In this document: one piece after another, positions 21,206-29,983 of the stretch
Position numbering within the stretch: position 1 is the stretch's first letter
How the letters are laid out: each line of letters starts with the position of its first letter
Source of the DNA: an uncultured Clostridia bacterium
Lineage (GTDB): Bacteria > Bacillota > Clostridia > Christensenellales > UBA1242
DNA: 31,605 nt
Assembly (NCBI GenBank): GCA_947626155.1
Contig: CANQRC010000006.1
Coordinates: 1-31,605 of the forward strand
Direction: 5' to 3'
Made by a program: the position numbers and the translations under genes
The notes under the pieces: model-generated
What the model saw: the letters and a program-made list of their open reading frames with translations, nothing else
What the model was told of the DNA's origin: nothing
Databases searched by the model: none

Positions 21206-21775
21206 TTACTCTTCAGTTTGGTCTTTGTCAGCTTGCTCTTCTTCTGGTTTTTCTTCCACAACTGGCTCTTCAACTGATTCCTCAACTGGGGCTTGGAGAG
21301 CTTTGCCTTGGCTGTGACCAAGCATCAAGTTCTTTCTCATTGTGATAAGTTTTGGACCTTTTGGGGTTTTGTCATCAGTTGTTACGGTTTCAAGATTTTC
21401 TTGGGCAAGCTGCTCTTCAACCTGTTCAACTTTTTCTTCTTTTTTCTCTTTTGGTTGTCTTGGCCCTCTATTCTTCAGGCAAGCCATAAGAATTAAGGCG
21501 AAGCAAAGTGCCAAAAGCACATATCCAGCGGCAGCGCCAACAGAAATTGCAAGAGACATAACTGTGTCATATTTGATTACATTCAAAATTAAATATGTCC
21601 AGCAGAAAACAGCGAGGAATGGGAACACCAAAGAAATTACGGCCGACATTACCTTTCCCAAATCTTTGTGTCTTGCAAAGACAATGAAGCCTGCAATGCT
21701 GATTATTGTGAAAATGATTGCAAGAACAAATGCTGCGTAACCCTCTGCGGTAAGGTTTTCAAAAGTTAACTTCAT
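21206..21775 (-). CDS. Three-TM membrane protein with acidic tail, unknown
   Basis: I do not recognise this 189-residue protein. Three predicted membrane helices (about 13-34, 43-67, 72-98) are followed by a cytoplasmic, highly charged tail (about 102-189) that is rich in Glu and Lys and includes EKKEEKVEQVEEQLAQEN and EEPVVEEKPEEEQADKDQTEE-type stretches. The tail resembles those of the FtsH-linked protein at 28991 and of FtsH itself in composition only. GGAGGT precedes the ATG, and it has its own promoter and terminator. Confidence 0.72.
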   Translation of the reverse strand: MKLTFENLTAEGYAAFVLAIIFTIISIAGFIVFARHKDLGKVMSAVISLVFPFLAVFCWTYLILNVIKYDTVMSLAISVGAAAGYVLLALCFALILMACLKNRGPRQPKEKKEEKVEQVEEQLAQENLETVTTDDKTPKGPKLITMRKNLMLGHSQGKALQAPVEESVEEPVVEEKPEEEQADKDQTEE

Positions 21776-21799
21776 AAAATTACCTCCAAATTTATCTAT

Positions 21800-21828
21800 A
21801 TTCTACCACGCAAAAATTTATTTGTCAA
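21800..21828 (-). promoter_or_regulatory. Promoter of the gene at 21206-21775
   Basis: On the minus strand, TTGACA (21823-21828), 17-bp spacer, TAGAAT (21800-21805). Confidence 0.8.
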
Positions 21829-21878
21829 TACACTGTTTTAAAATTATTTACTTTTTTTTGTTAAAATTGTCAAAAAAA

Positions 21879-21907
21879 TTGCAAAATCAACTTTATTTGT
21901 TTATAAT
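21879..21907 (+). promoter_or_regulatory. Promoter predicted to give a leaderless mRNA
   Basis: TTGCAA (21879-21884), 17-bp spacer, TATAAT (21902-21907), six bases (AAAACT), ATG 21914. No ribosome site. Confidence 0.8.
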
Positions 21908-21913
21908 AAAACT

Positions 21914-22807
21914 ATGAAAGTAAGAAAAATTTTGATTGTTTCCTTGATTTTGATTGCTTTTCTTGCCACAGGCGTGGGGCTTAGCATATACTTTTTTGCT
22001 TTTAAAAACATAACGGAAGTGCCTGGCGGCGTGGAAATTGTAAGATTTGGCGGAAAATATCACATCTCCACAGAGTATAATCCAAATTACAATTATAGGT
22101 TCAAAATTGAAAAATGGCTGACGGAAGACGAGAAAGACCACATTGTTTTGAAAGAGGTTGACTGCAAAGAAAACTTTATTGAGTTTGACCAGCCCGTTGA
22201 GGCGGGGCAGCACTATCAAATTTCTGCGTGCTACATAAATGAAAACGGCACGGCAGGAAAGTACTCTTCCGCTTATCATTGGAGGATAACAGAGCAGTTT
22301 GAGGGGCAAGTTGACTATCAAAAAGTTAAGCTTGAAAATGAAACCCTCTCTTGGGAAGCGGTTGAGGGCGCAGAGCAATATTATTATGTTGTTTGGTGCG
22401 GCGGCCAAGAGGTTTTAGGACAAACAACTGACCAAACCTCTTTCTCTTGCGAAGAACTTGAACTTGGGCAATACAAGGTGTTTGTCAGCGCAGGGGTCAG
22501 TAACCCAAGCATTCTTGGTTCTGACTTTGGCGAGGGCTTTTCCTTTAAGATTGAAAGAGAAAATGTTATTCAGGTTCAAAGACAGAGCGAAGTTTTAAAA
22601 ATTACTTCCAAATATGAGGTGAACGAGTTTAGGGTGTTTGTTGACGGCGTCCTCAAACTCACCGCGCCTGCACTAAATCTGCAAAATGGCGTTTACACTT
22701 TGGACATTGCCACTTCTCAAATTGATTTTGCTTCACAAAAGGTTGAAGTTTGCTCTTCCGCGTGCGGGCTTTATGTTAAAGAAAGCGCAAAAGTGATAGT
22801 TTTATAG
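21914..22807 (+). CDS. Membrane-anchored protein with FN3-like domain
   Basis: The 297-residue protein has one N-terminal membrane anchor (7-29) after MKVRK and an extracytoplasmic beta-rich region. Residues about 138-195 (ETLSWEAVEGAEQYYYVVW, with a following GQYKVFVSAG) look like a fibronectin type III fold, and residues 35-125 and 220-297 may be further beta domains. Cysteine pairs (C84/C106, C162/C179) could form disulfides. No enzymatic motif is seen. It lies just upstream of the ger operon but has its own leaderless promoter; its stop codon overlaps the ger -35. Confidence 0.7.
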   Translation: MKVRKILIVSLILIAFLATGVGLSIYFFAFKNITEVPGGVEIVRFGGKYHISTEYNPNYNYRFKIEKWLTEDEKDHIVLKEVDCKENFIEFDQPVEAGQHYQISACYINENGTAGKYSSAYHWRITEQFEGQVDYQKVKLENETLSWEAVEGAEQYYYVVWCGGQEVLGQTTDQTSFSCEELELGQYKVFVSAGVSNPSILGSDFGEGFSFKIERENVIQVQRQSEVLKITSKYEVNEFRVFVDGVLKLTAPALNLQNGVYTLDIATSQIDFASQKVEVCSSACGLYVKESAKVIVL

Positions 22808-22836
22808 AATAATAAAGCCTTCTTTTCTTCATAATA
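22807..22836 (+). promoter_or_regulatory. Sigma-G-type forespore promoter of the ger operon
   Basis: GAATA (22807-22811), an 18-bp spacer and CATAATA (22830-22836) match the Bacillus sigma-G consensus (GHATR-N18-CATWHTA) at every position. The first base is the last base of the preceding TAG stop codon. Germinant-receptor operons are the expected sigma-G targets. Confidence 0.75.
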
Positions 22837-22852
22837 TTTGAAGAGGTGGGCT

Positions 22853-24277
22853 TTGGACGTTTTAAAAGAAATTGAAAAAATAAAAAAACAACTTCACAAT
22901 TCTGTGGATGTTGCAAGCCGCGTCATTCAGAAAAATGGGGTTTTTGTTGGGTTTGTCTATCTTAAAAGCATGACGGACAACCTTATTTTTTCGCAAGCCC
23001 TCTTTGAGCCAATTTCAAACTTTGAGGGCGAACTTTCTTTTGAAGTTTTAAGCGAAATTGTCAAGGCAAATGATGTTGAAGAGTGCGAAAGTGCAGACTT
23101 TATTAAAAAAATTTTGGGCGGAGCGGTTTTGATTTTTTTGTCGAATAGCGAGGATGTGCTTTCGGTTGACATTTTGCACTTCAACACGCGCGCGCCGCAA
23201 GAGCCGCCAACTTCGCCCGTCATTATGGGGCCAAGGGAGGGCTTTACTGAGGATTACAAAACAAACATGACGCTTCTAAGGCGGCGCTTTCACAGCGAGG
23301 AACTTGTTTTTGAAGAACTTGTTGTGGGCAAAAGCACCCAAACAAAGATTGTTATAAGTTATCTTGACGGCATTGTGGACAAAAAAATTGTGAAAGAGGT
23401 CAAGAAAAAGATTGAGAGCATTGACATTGACGGAATTGTGGACTCTTATTATCTTATTGACCTTATTTCAAACAGGCCAAACTCAATTTTGAAACAAATC
23501 GGCCAGAGCGAAAAGCCAGACATAATCTCGGCGAAGATGCTTGAGGGCAGGGTGGCAATTATTGTTGACAATTCGCCAATTGTTTTGACCGTGCCGTTCG
23601 TGTTTTTGGAGGATTTGCAAAATAGCAACGACTACTACACAAATTATACATATTCAACACTTTTGCGCTTTATCAGGGTGGCGGCAATTTTGATGTCTGT
23701 TTTGGGGCAGGGGATTTATATTGCTCTTCAACTTTTTCACTACAACATTTTGCCAATGAAATATCTAATAACCATTGCCGACAGCACACAGCAAGTGCCT
23801 TTTACGCCGTTTATTGAAATTTTGTTTATCTCGCTGCTCTTCCAAATTTTGTATGAGGTCAGCCTGAGGCTTCCAAGTTATTTGGGGCTTGCAACATCCG
23901 TTGTCGGCGCGCTGATTTTGGGTGACACAGGCGTTAAAGCCGGGCTTTTGTCTCCGCCAACAGTTATTGTTGTGGCAATTGCAAAAATTGCAATCTACAC
24001 CGTTCCTGAGCAGTCTTCCCAAATCACGCTTTTGCAATATGTTTTCATTCTAATAGGTGCATCTTTGGGGCTACTTGGCATTGTTGGGGCAAGCATATAT
24101 TTTCTTGCCTACGCAAACACGATTGAAAATTTTGGCGCGCCTTATCTTGCACCATTTTCACCTTTCATTTTTTCTGACAACAAGGACGGCGTTTTGAAAG
24201 TGCCGCTTTCCAGCATGGAAAACCGACCAAAGTCTTTTAAAAACGAGAAAAGGAAGCGAATAAATGAAAGTGAGTGA
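22853..24277 (+). CDS. gerA: GerA-type spore germination protein (receptor A subunit)
   Basis: GerA-family proteins form the A subunit of the nutrient germinant receptor in the spore inner membrane. The protein is about 474 residues, with a soluble N-terminal domain (1-270; SVDVASRVIQ-like, then LVVGKSTQTKIVISYLDGIV) and about four to five membrane helices in the C-terminal half (IRVAAILMSVLGQGIYIAL, FIEILFISLLFQILYEVSL and RLPSYLGLATSVVGALILG are family signatures). I chose the TTG at 22853 because GAGGTGG (22844-22850) precedes it; a TTG at 22838 would be inside the promoter region. The gene overlaps gerB by 14 nt. Confidence 0.9.
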   Translation: MDVLKEIEKIKKQLHNSVDVASRVIQKNGVFVGFVYLKSMTDNLIFSQALFEPISNFEGELSFEVLSEIVKANDVEECESADFIKKILGGAVLIFLSNSEDVLSVDILHFNTRAPQEPPTSPVIMGPREGFTEDYKTNMTLLRRRFHSEELVFEELVVGKSTQTKIVISYLDGIVDKKIVKEVKKKIESIDIDGIVDSYYLIDLISNRPNSILKQIGQSEKPDIISAKMLEGRVAIIVDNSPIVLTVPFVFLEDLQNSNDYYTNYTYSTLLRFIRVAAILMSVLGQGIYIALQLFHYNILPMKYLITIADSTQQVPFTPFIEILFISLLFQILYEVSLRLPSYLGLATSVVGALILGDTGVKAGLLSPPTVIVVAIAKIAIYTVPEQSSQITLLQYVFILIGASLGLLGIVGASIYFLAYANTIENFGAPYLAPFSPFIFSDNKDGVLKVPLSSMENRPKSFKNEKRKRINESE

Positions 24278-25352
24278 CAGGACAATAACTGCCGGGCAGG
24301 CGGGAATAATTCTTTTTATACTGCTCTTTGCAAACAAAGTGCTTGTTTTTCCGTCGCTCATTTTCGAGGGCGCGGACTTTGAGGCGTTTTTAATTCCAAT
24401 CCTTTCAAGTATTTTGGAAATGGGGCTGCTTTATCTTTTTTATAAACTCAAAAACCGCTTCCCAGACCAAACTTTTGTGCAAATTTTGAGGCAGCATTTT
24501 GGAAAGGCTGTTCAAATTGTGTTTTATGTGGCTTTTTCGATTTATTTTTTAAGCAAAGCGGTGCTTTTATATAACGTCACCTTCATCTTTTTTAGAAATA
24601 TGATTTACAAAGACGCGCAAAACTTGGTGTTTCTGTTTGCGCTTTTGCCAATTATCAACCACCTTGCAATTTGCGGCCTGAGGGTGCTTGGAAGAACTGC
24701 CCAACTCTTCTTCCCTGTGATACTTTCAATTGTGGTGTTTTGCATTATTGTGGGCTGCTTTGGAATTGACAGCGCGCCGCTTTTGTTCCAAACCAGCGCT
24801 GCCAAGTTTTTCACCACATTTTTTAGGCATTTTGCGCCTTTTGGGGACACAGTTTTCCTCTTTCTTATCATTGACAAAGTGAAAGTTGAAAAGGGGCAGT
24901 GGAAAATTTTGTTCTCTTGCGCGGGCGGAGCGCTTTTTCTTGTTTGTTTGGTCAGTTTCATCTTCATCTTGTCCTATTCTTTCACATCCTTCATGCATCC
25001 GTTTGCCATTTTTGAAATCATGAGTTTTGTCAAGGAATATGAGGGGCTTGGCAGACTGGATTTGATTTCAATGATTCTTATTATTTTGTTTACATATTTT
25101 CAACTTGCAATTTATCTTAAAATGTTTATGTTCTCTTTTGACGGGGTTTTTGAAAAAATTGACCAAGTTTATGGCGTGATTTCTTTCAACGTCCTCTTTT
25201 TGATTATTATAAACTTTCTTATTGTCAACCTTGAACAGGCAGTTATGTATGGGCAACATATTTTGCCGTTTTTTAACGTTTTGCCGTTTGCTGTTTTGCC
25301 AATTTTTGTGCTTGTTATGTTTGCAAGGCGGAAAAAGGAGAAAAAGACATGA
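24264..25352 (+). CDS. gerB: GerB-type germination permease (receptor B subunit)
   Basis: The 362-residue protein has about ten hydrophobic helices and belongs to the amino-acid-permease-like GerB family (Spore_permease), which contains the germinant-binding site. Its start SDRTITAGQAGIILFILLFAN is typical of GerB. It overlaps gerA by 14 nt and gerC by 4 nt, so the operon is strongly coupled. AGGAAG is the ribosome site. It ends with RRKKEKK, a cytoplasmic basic tail. Confidence 0.9.
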   Translation: MKVSDRTITAGQAGIILFILLFANKVLVFPSLIFEGADFEAFLIPILSSILEMGLLYLFYKLKNRFPDQTFVQILRQHFGKAVQIVFYVAFSIYFLSKAVLLYNVTFIFFRNMIYKDAQNLVFLFALLPIINHLAICGLRVLGRTAQLFFPVILSIVVFCIIVGCFGIDSAPLLFQTSAAKFFTTFFRHFAPFGDTVFLFLIIDKVKVEKGQWKILFSCAGGALFLVCLVSFIFILSYSFTSFMHPFAIFEIMSFVKEYEGLGRLDLISMILIILFTYFQLAIYLKMFMFSFDGVFEKIDQVYGVISFNVLFLIIINFLIVNLEQAVMYGQHILPFFNVLPFAVLPIFVLVMFARRKKEKKT

Positions 25353-26593
25353 AGCATTTTTTTAAGCAGATAATAAAATCTCCTATGCTGATCCTCTTTA
25401 TTGTGATGACGGTGTTTTTGGGCTTTCCGGCGCTTGGGCAAACCGCGGAAATAAGCCAATACGCCATTGTCACCGCGCTTGGAATTGACAAAATTGAAGA
25501 GGGCGAGGACAAATTTGAGGTGTCTTTTCTAACTTTCATTCCAATTGCCCAGCAGGGCTTTGCGGAAAAATATAAGGTGATTTCCGCCAAGGGAAGAAGC
25601 GTGGCAGAGGCAATGGATTTTGCTGGGCTGGAACTTGGAAGAGAGATTGGGCTTTCGCACCTGAAACTTATTGCTTTAAATCAGGAACTTTTTAAAGAGG
25701 ACATTTCAATGTTCCTTGATTATCTTGTCAGGAACAAGGAGATAACAACCTCTGTTAGGCTTATTGCAACCGACAAATCTGCGCAGGACTTTTTGAAGGC
25801 GGCGCAAAAACTTGATAGCGAAAGCTCGATTAAGGTGTCGGACCTTGTGGCTTACAACACCGATTATATCTACGCGGCAGACAGCACGCTTGAAAGTTTT
25901 TATAAAAGCATGCTTGGGCCAACGCGCGTTGGGCTGATTTCCTTTTTGACCACCGAAAAAGAGGAGGGCGTCTCTGCCATGGCGGATGCGGAGGGGCAAA
26001 ACGGGCAGTCAAGCGGCGCAGGGCAAGGTGGCGGAACGGAAAGCGGCGCGGAGGAAATTAAGAATTTGGGCGAGACGGCGGTGTTTAAGGACGGAATGCT
26101 TAAACTTAATCTTTCTGGAAAAGACATGAAAAAAATCAACATAATAAAGGGCAGTTTTACAACCGGCTCGCTGAACATTAGAAACTATTCTGACGAGGAA
26201 TTTGACAACTGCAACTTGACTTTTGAGATTTTTAAGAAGAATTTGAAATATCATGTGGTGTTTCAAAATGGAATTCCTGTTGTGACGCTTGATTTGCAAA
26301 TTAACCTAAAACTTTCCGAAGTTGAGGACAAAGACGGCATTTTTAGGCAAAATATTGAAATTTATGTGCTTTCTAAGGATGTTGAGGACGCCATTGAAAA
26401 GAAAATTAAGACTGTTATGAGTGAGGGAATTGAGATTATGAGGGACAATCAAATTGACCTTGCCGATTTTTACACTTTTATAAACAACACCCACAAAAAG
26501 GAGTTTGAGCAGTTTCTTGACCGACTGGAAGAACGTGACAACTATTTAAGCCACATTGTTTTTAAGACCAATATCTATATAATTGCAAGTTAA
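25349..26593 (+). CDS. gerC: GerC-type receptor subunit without lipobox cysteine
   Basis: Ger(x)C proteins are lipoproteins of three alpha/beta domains that complete the receptor. This 414-residue member has the standard ISQYAIVTALGIDKIEEG region (35-52), SHLKLIALNQELFKE and YLVRNKEI near 127-134. The family lipobox, normally a Gly-Cys just before the xEI of this region, reads FPALGQTAEI (26-35) with no cysteine, and the only cysteine of the protein is near 290. A membrane helix at 12-30 is retained, so the protein may be a simple membrane anchor. A Gly/Gln/Ser-rich insert is at about 215-232. The 4-nt overlap with gerB and AAGGAG fix the start. Confidence 0.88.
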   Translation: MKHFFKQIIKSPMLILFIVMTVFLGFPALGQTAEISQYAIVTALGIDKIEEGEDKFEVSFLTFIPIAQQGFAEKYKVISAKGRSVAEAMDFAGLELGREIGLSHLKLIALNQELFKEDISMFLDYLVRNKEITTSVRLIATDKSAQDFLKAAQKLDSESSIKVSDLVAYNTDYIYAADSTLESFYKSMLGPTRVGLISFLTTEKEEGVSAMADAEGQNGQSSGAGQGGGTESGAEEIKNLGETAVFKDGMLKLNLSGKDMKKINIIKGSFTTGSLNIRNYSDEEFDNCNLTFEIFKKNLKYHVVFQNGIPVVTLDLQINLKLSEVEDKDGIFRQNIEIYVLSKDVEDAIEKKIKTVMSEGIEIMRDNQIDLADFYTFINNTHKKEFEQFLDRLEERDNYLSHIVFKTNIYIIAS

Positions 26594-26665
26594 ATTGGCA
26601 AAACATCAAATTTTGACATAAATTTTTTGACAATTTTGCTAGTTTTGTTGTTTTATTTTTTTCTT

Positions 26666-26682
26666 TATGATAAAATATCATA
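26666..26682. promoter_or_regulatory. Perfect palindrome upstream of ftsH
   Basis: TATGATA-AAA-TATCATA, a 7-bp perfect inverted repeat about 27 nt before the ftsH start. It contains a TAAAAT (26671-26676) and TATCAT (26677 region), so it is either the -10 area or an operator over it. No clear -35 was found; the preceding 26594-26660 is very AT-rich. It is not a CIRCE or CtsR-like sequence. Confidence 0.45.
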
Positions 26683-26711
26683 GTATTAGCGATATTTTCA
26701 AGGAGATTATG

Positions 26712-28991
26712 ATGGAAGAAAAGAAACGCAAAGGCTTTAAAATGATATATCTTGTCATCTTGCTTGTGGCAGTGCTGCTTCTTTGTTTTGCTTTTATTGA
26801 CTTCTCTGACAACGGCACAAGGCTGAGAACAGAGCAAGTTGTAGAAGCTTTCGACGTAGAAAAAGGCAATGGTAAAATTGCAGATGACCAAGGCGTGGAA
26901 CATGATATTGCCTATGTTCTTATGAAAAATGGCAAGGGTTATATTATTTTAAAAGACTCAAAATACAGGCCAGCCCAAGCGCCAAGTTATTCTGACTATT
27001 ATTTTGAATATCCATCAACTTTGGCAGAAGAAAAATTGGCAGGACTTATTGATGCTTTCAATAAAGTAGCATCACCCGATATGCATGTGGCTTACGATAT
27101 TCAGCCTGCGGGAACGAATATTTGGGACATCATTGTGCCTATTCTTTATGTTGCGTTTGCAATCTTCATCTTCTTTATGTTCTACCGAATGCTGACAAAT
27201 GCAAACCGCGGCGCTATGAATTTTGGCAAAACCAAAGTTAAATCTTATCAAATGTCAAAGGTTAAATTCTCTGACATTGCCGGCATGGACGAGGAAAAGG
27301 CAGAGCTTCAAGAAATTGTTGAGTTCTTGAAAAATCCAAAGAAATTCACTGACCTTGGCGCAAGAATCCCTAAGGGCGTGCTTTTGGTTGGGCAGCCGGG
27401 AACGGGTAAAACCTTGCTTGCGAGGGCTGTTGCGGGCGAAAGCAAAGTGCCTTTTATCTCTATCAGCGGCTCAGACTTTGTGGAGATGTTCGTGGGCGTG
27501 GGCGCTTCGCGCGTGAGAGATTTGTTTGACCAAGCAAAGAAAAACAAGCCTTGCATTGTGTTCATTGACGAAATTGATGCGGTTGGGCGTCAGCGTGGTG
27601 CTGGGCTTGGCGGCGGAAATGACGAAAGAGAACAAACGTTGAACCAACTTCTTGTTGAAATGGACGGTTTTGAGCCAAACGAGGGCATCATTGTGCTTGC
27701 CGCTACAAACAGAAGCGACGTTCTTGACCCAGCGCTTATGCGTCCGGGCAGATTTGACAGGCAAATTTATGTTCACATTCCTGATGTTAAGGGCAGAGAG
27801 GGAATTTTGCGCATTCATGCAAGAAACAAACCTCTTGACGAAAGCGTGGATTTTAGCGTGCTTGCAAGAATTACAACGGGCTTCACTGGCGCTGACATTG
27901 AAAATATGTTAAACGAGGCTGCCATTTTGGCGGCGCGCGCAGGCAGGCCAAAAATTATTATGGAAGACATAACCGAGGGCATAAACAAGGTTATCATGGG
28001 GCCTCAAAAGAAGAGCAGGCTTCTTACTGAACACGAAAGAAAACTTACCGCTTATCATGAGGCGGGGCACACTATTGTGGCAAAGAAAATGAAGTTCTGC
28101 GAAGATGTTCAGGAGGTGTCAATTATTCCTCGCGGGCAGGCAGGCGGCTACACTATGAGCCGTCCTGAAAACGACGACATGACAATGTCTTACAACAAGG
28201 CTTGCGACACCATTGCAATGTCAATGGGCGGAAGAGTTGCCGAGGAACTTATTTTTAAAGACATCACAAGCGGCGCGTCATCCGACATTCAACACGCCAC
28301 AAAAATTGCAAGGGCAATGGTCTATGATTGGGGCATGAGCAAAAAGATTGGCTTCTTGGCGCTTGGGGCTTCAAGCCAGGTTTTTATTGGAAGAGACTAT
28401 CAAACTAAGAATGATTTCTCTGAAAAACTTGCCGGAATTGCTGACGAAGAGATTATGGCAATTTTAAATTCCAATTATGACCGCGCAAAGAAAGTGCTTT
28501 CTGACAACATTGAAATCTTGCACGAAATGGCAAAACTTCTGCTTGCAAGAGAGACAATTTACAAGGAAGAAGTTGACATGATTATAGACGGCAAAAAGAC
28601 TGAAGAAATTGTGGCTCTCATGGAAGAAAAAGAAAGAAAGCAAAAAGAGAAAGAGCAAAAACTTAAGGCGCAGAAAGAGAAACTTGAAAAACTTGAAATG
28701 TTTAAAAGAAAGGTTGCCGAGGGTGAAAATTATGTTAAAATGGGCATAATCACTGAGGACGAACTTTCAACTCTTAAAAAAGAATATCTTGAATTTGAGA
28801 AGTCTTTAAACGAAGAGGTGGAAGAGGAAAAGCCTAAGAAAGAGACTTTACAAAAACCAAGACCTCAAAAAACTGAAGAGGATAAAAAAGAGGGGACGGC
28901 TGAGAAAAAGGTGACAAGAAAGCGTCCAACAACAAGAAAACCAAAGACAAACACCGAGAAAAAAGACAACAATAACAACGAGGAAGGCTGA
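26712..28991 (+). CDS. ftsH: ATP-dependent zinc metalloprotease FtsH
   Basis: FtsH is a hexameric AAA protease that degrades misfolded and short-lived membrane and cytosolic proteins. The protein (759 residues from 26712) has two membrane helices (11-29; 137-161) around a short extracytoplasmic domain, Walker A GQPGTGKT (227-234), Walker B IVFIDE (282-287), SRH arginines in MRPGRFDR (343-350), the zinc motif HEAGH (449-453) and the third ligand Asp in TSGASSDIQHAT. AAGGAG (26700-26705) precedes two adjacent ATGs; 26712 has the better spacing. Unlike most FtsH, about 140 residues follow the protease domain: a coiled coil (KEEVDMIIDGKK to about 665) and a basic/acidic low-complexity tail. The TGA stop overlaps the next ATG (TGATG). 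Confidence 0.97.
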   Translation: MEEKKRKGFKMIYLVILLVAVLLLCFAFIDFSDNGTRLRTEQVVEAFDVEKGNGKIADDQGVEHDIAYVLMKNGKGYIILKDSKYRPAQAPSYSDYYFEYPSTLAEEKLAGLIDAFNKVASPDMHVAYDIQPAGTNIWDIIVPILYVAFAIFIFFMFYRMLTNANRGAMNFGKTKVKSYQMSKVKFSDIAGMDEEKAELQEIVEFLKNPKKFTDLGARIPKGVLLVGQPGTGKTLLARAVAGESKVPFISISGSDFVEMFVGVGASRVRDLFDQAKKNKPCIVFIDEIDAVGRQRGAGLGGGNDEREQTLNQLLVEMDGFEPNEGIIVLAATNRSDVLDPALMRPGRFDRQIYVHIPDVKGREGILRIHARNKPLDESVDFSVLARITTGFTGADIENMLNEAAILAARAGRPKIIMEDITEGINKVIMGPQKKSRLLTEHERKLTAYHEAGHTIVAKKMKFCEDVQEVSIIPRGQAGGYTMSRPENDDMTMSYNKACDTIAMSMGGRVAEELIFKDITSGASSDIQHATKIARAMVYDWGMSKKIGFLALGASSQVFIGRDYQTKNDFSEKLAGIADEEIMAILNSNYDRAKKVLSDNIEILHEMAKLLLARETIYKEEVDMIIDGKKTEEIVALMEEKERKQKEKEQKLKAQKEKLEKLEMFKRKVAEGENYVKMGIITEDELSTLKKEYLEFEKSLNEEVEEEKPKKETLQKPRPQKTEEDKKEGTAEKKVTRKRPTTRKPKTNTEKKDNNNNEEG

Positions 28992-29863
28992 TGGAAGAGA
29001 AAGAATTAGAGGCTGTTCAGGCTGAAAATGAAGAGCAAAAAACTGAGCAACAAGTTGAACAAAAAGAAGAGAAGAAAGAAAAAGTTGAGGTGAAAAACGA
29101 GCAGCCAAAAGAACTTACTGATGACGAACTTTATGCTCAAATTCAAACAGAAAAATTGCTGAAAAAGAAAAAAGTAAAAAGAATTGTTACTTTTTCCTCT
29201 TTGTGCCTGGCTTTTGTGCTTGCAGTTTGCTTGATTGTGCTTGCAGTTGTGCCTGTGAGCTTGAAGCCAAGATGTGCGGTTGATGGGTTCACAACAATTG
29301 AACTTTATCACAGCACGCAAACACTTGACCCAGATATTGTAAACGCCTTCAACAATACTGATTTAAGAAAAGATAAATTTGATTTGTTTATGGAAAAATA
29401 TAACGAGTCTTTTAAAACCTCTTATTTGTCCGCAATTTTCAATGGAAGTTTGCTTAGTTACACAATTGATGAGGCAGAGCCACGCTCAAAAGATTCGGGC
29501 AAGACTGAAGAGGAATTTGAGGAAACATATTTTCCTGGCGCCTTGAAAAATAGAGATTGTTATTTTGCAAAACTTGATTTTGGCACCGAGAGAAAGTTTG
29601 TGAAGCAAAATGGTCAAGTATACACATCAAGATATTATGGATATAACAATATTTGGGATGGAACATTAAGTTATAGATATGTTTTTGTGGAGATAAACCA
29701 AACAAGAAGCGACTATGTTAACTTTTATGTTATGGCAAAGTCTCCTTTTAAAGAAAACGACGAACTTATAAACAAATATCACTGGGTTAGCGTCCAGGTT
29801 AAGGCTGACACAAACCCTATCTACAACGCTTGGGGGCAGTTGACAGCGGCTGATGAAGTTTAA
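28991..29863 (+). CDS. FtsH-coupled single-pass membrane protein, unknown
   Basis: I do not recognise this 290-residue protein. The N-terminal 60 residues are charged and Glu/Gln-rich (EEKELEAVQAENEEQKTEQQ start) and likely cytoplasmic coiled coil. A single membrane helix at 66-89 follows KKKKVKR, giving an N-in topology. The C-terminal 200 residues are extracytoplasmic with YxY and W-containing beta stretches (SRYYGYNNIWDGTLSYRYVFVEI). It starts inside the ftsH stop codon and shares its mRNA, so it should be made together with FtsH and may be a substrate adaptor or modulator at the membrane. It ends in a terminator. Confidence 0.75.
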   Translation: MEEKELEAVQAENEEQKTEQQVEQKEEKKEKVEVKNEQPKELTDDELYAQIQTEKLLKKKKVKRIVTFSSLCLAFVLAVCLIVLAVVPVSLKPRCAVDGFTTIELYHSTQTLDPDIVNAFNNTDLRKDKFDLFMEKYNESFKTSYLSAIFNGSLLSYTIDEAEPRSKDSGKTEEEFEETYFPGALKNRDCYFAKLDFGTERKFVKQNGQVYTSRYYGYNNIWDGTLSYRYVFVEINQTRSDYVNFYVMAKSPFKENDELINKYHWVSVQVKADTNPIYNAWGQLTAADEV

Positions 29864-29885
29864 GGCTTTTTACAAGCCTTTTTTC
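29862..29885 (+). terminator. Terminator of the ftsH operon
   Basis: AAGGCTT (29862-29868), loop TTTAC, AAGCCTT (29874-29880), then a T-run. The left arm overlaps the TAA stop codon. Confidence 0.88.
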
Positions 29886-29948
29886 TTTTTACGACTTTTG
29901 CGTATTTTTAAAATAACTAAAAATTATTGAAAAATTGTTGAAAAATAG

Positions 29949-29977
29949 TTGACAAATGAAAAATATTTTGATATAAT
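29949..29977 (+). promoter_or_regulatory. Promoter of rplJ-rplL
   Basis: TTGACA (29949-29954), 17-bp spacer, TATAAT (29972-29977): perfect consensus, start near 29984. Confidence 0.93.
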
Positions 29978-29983
29978 CTTCGC

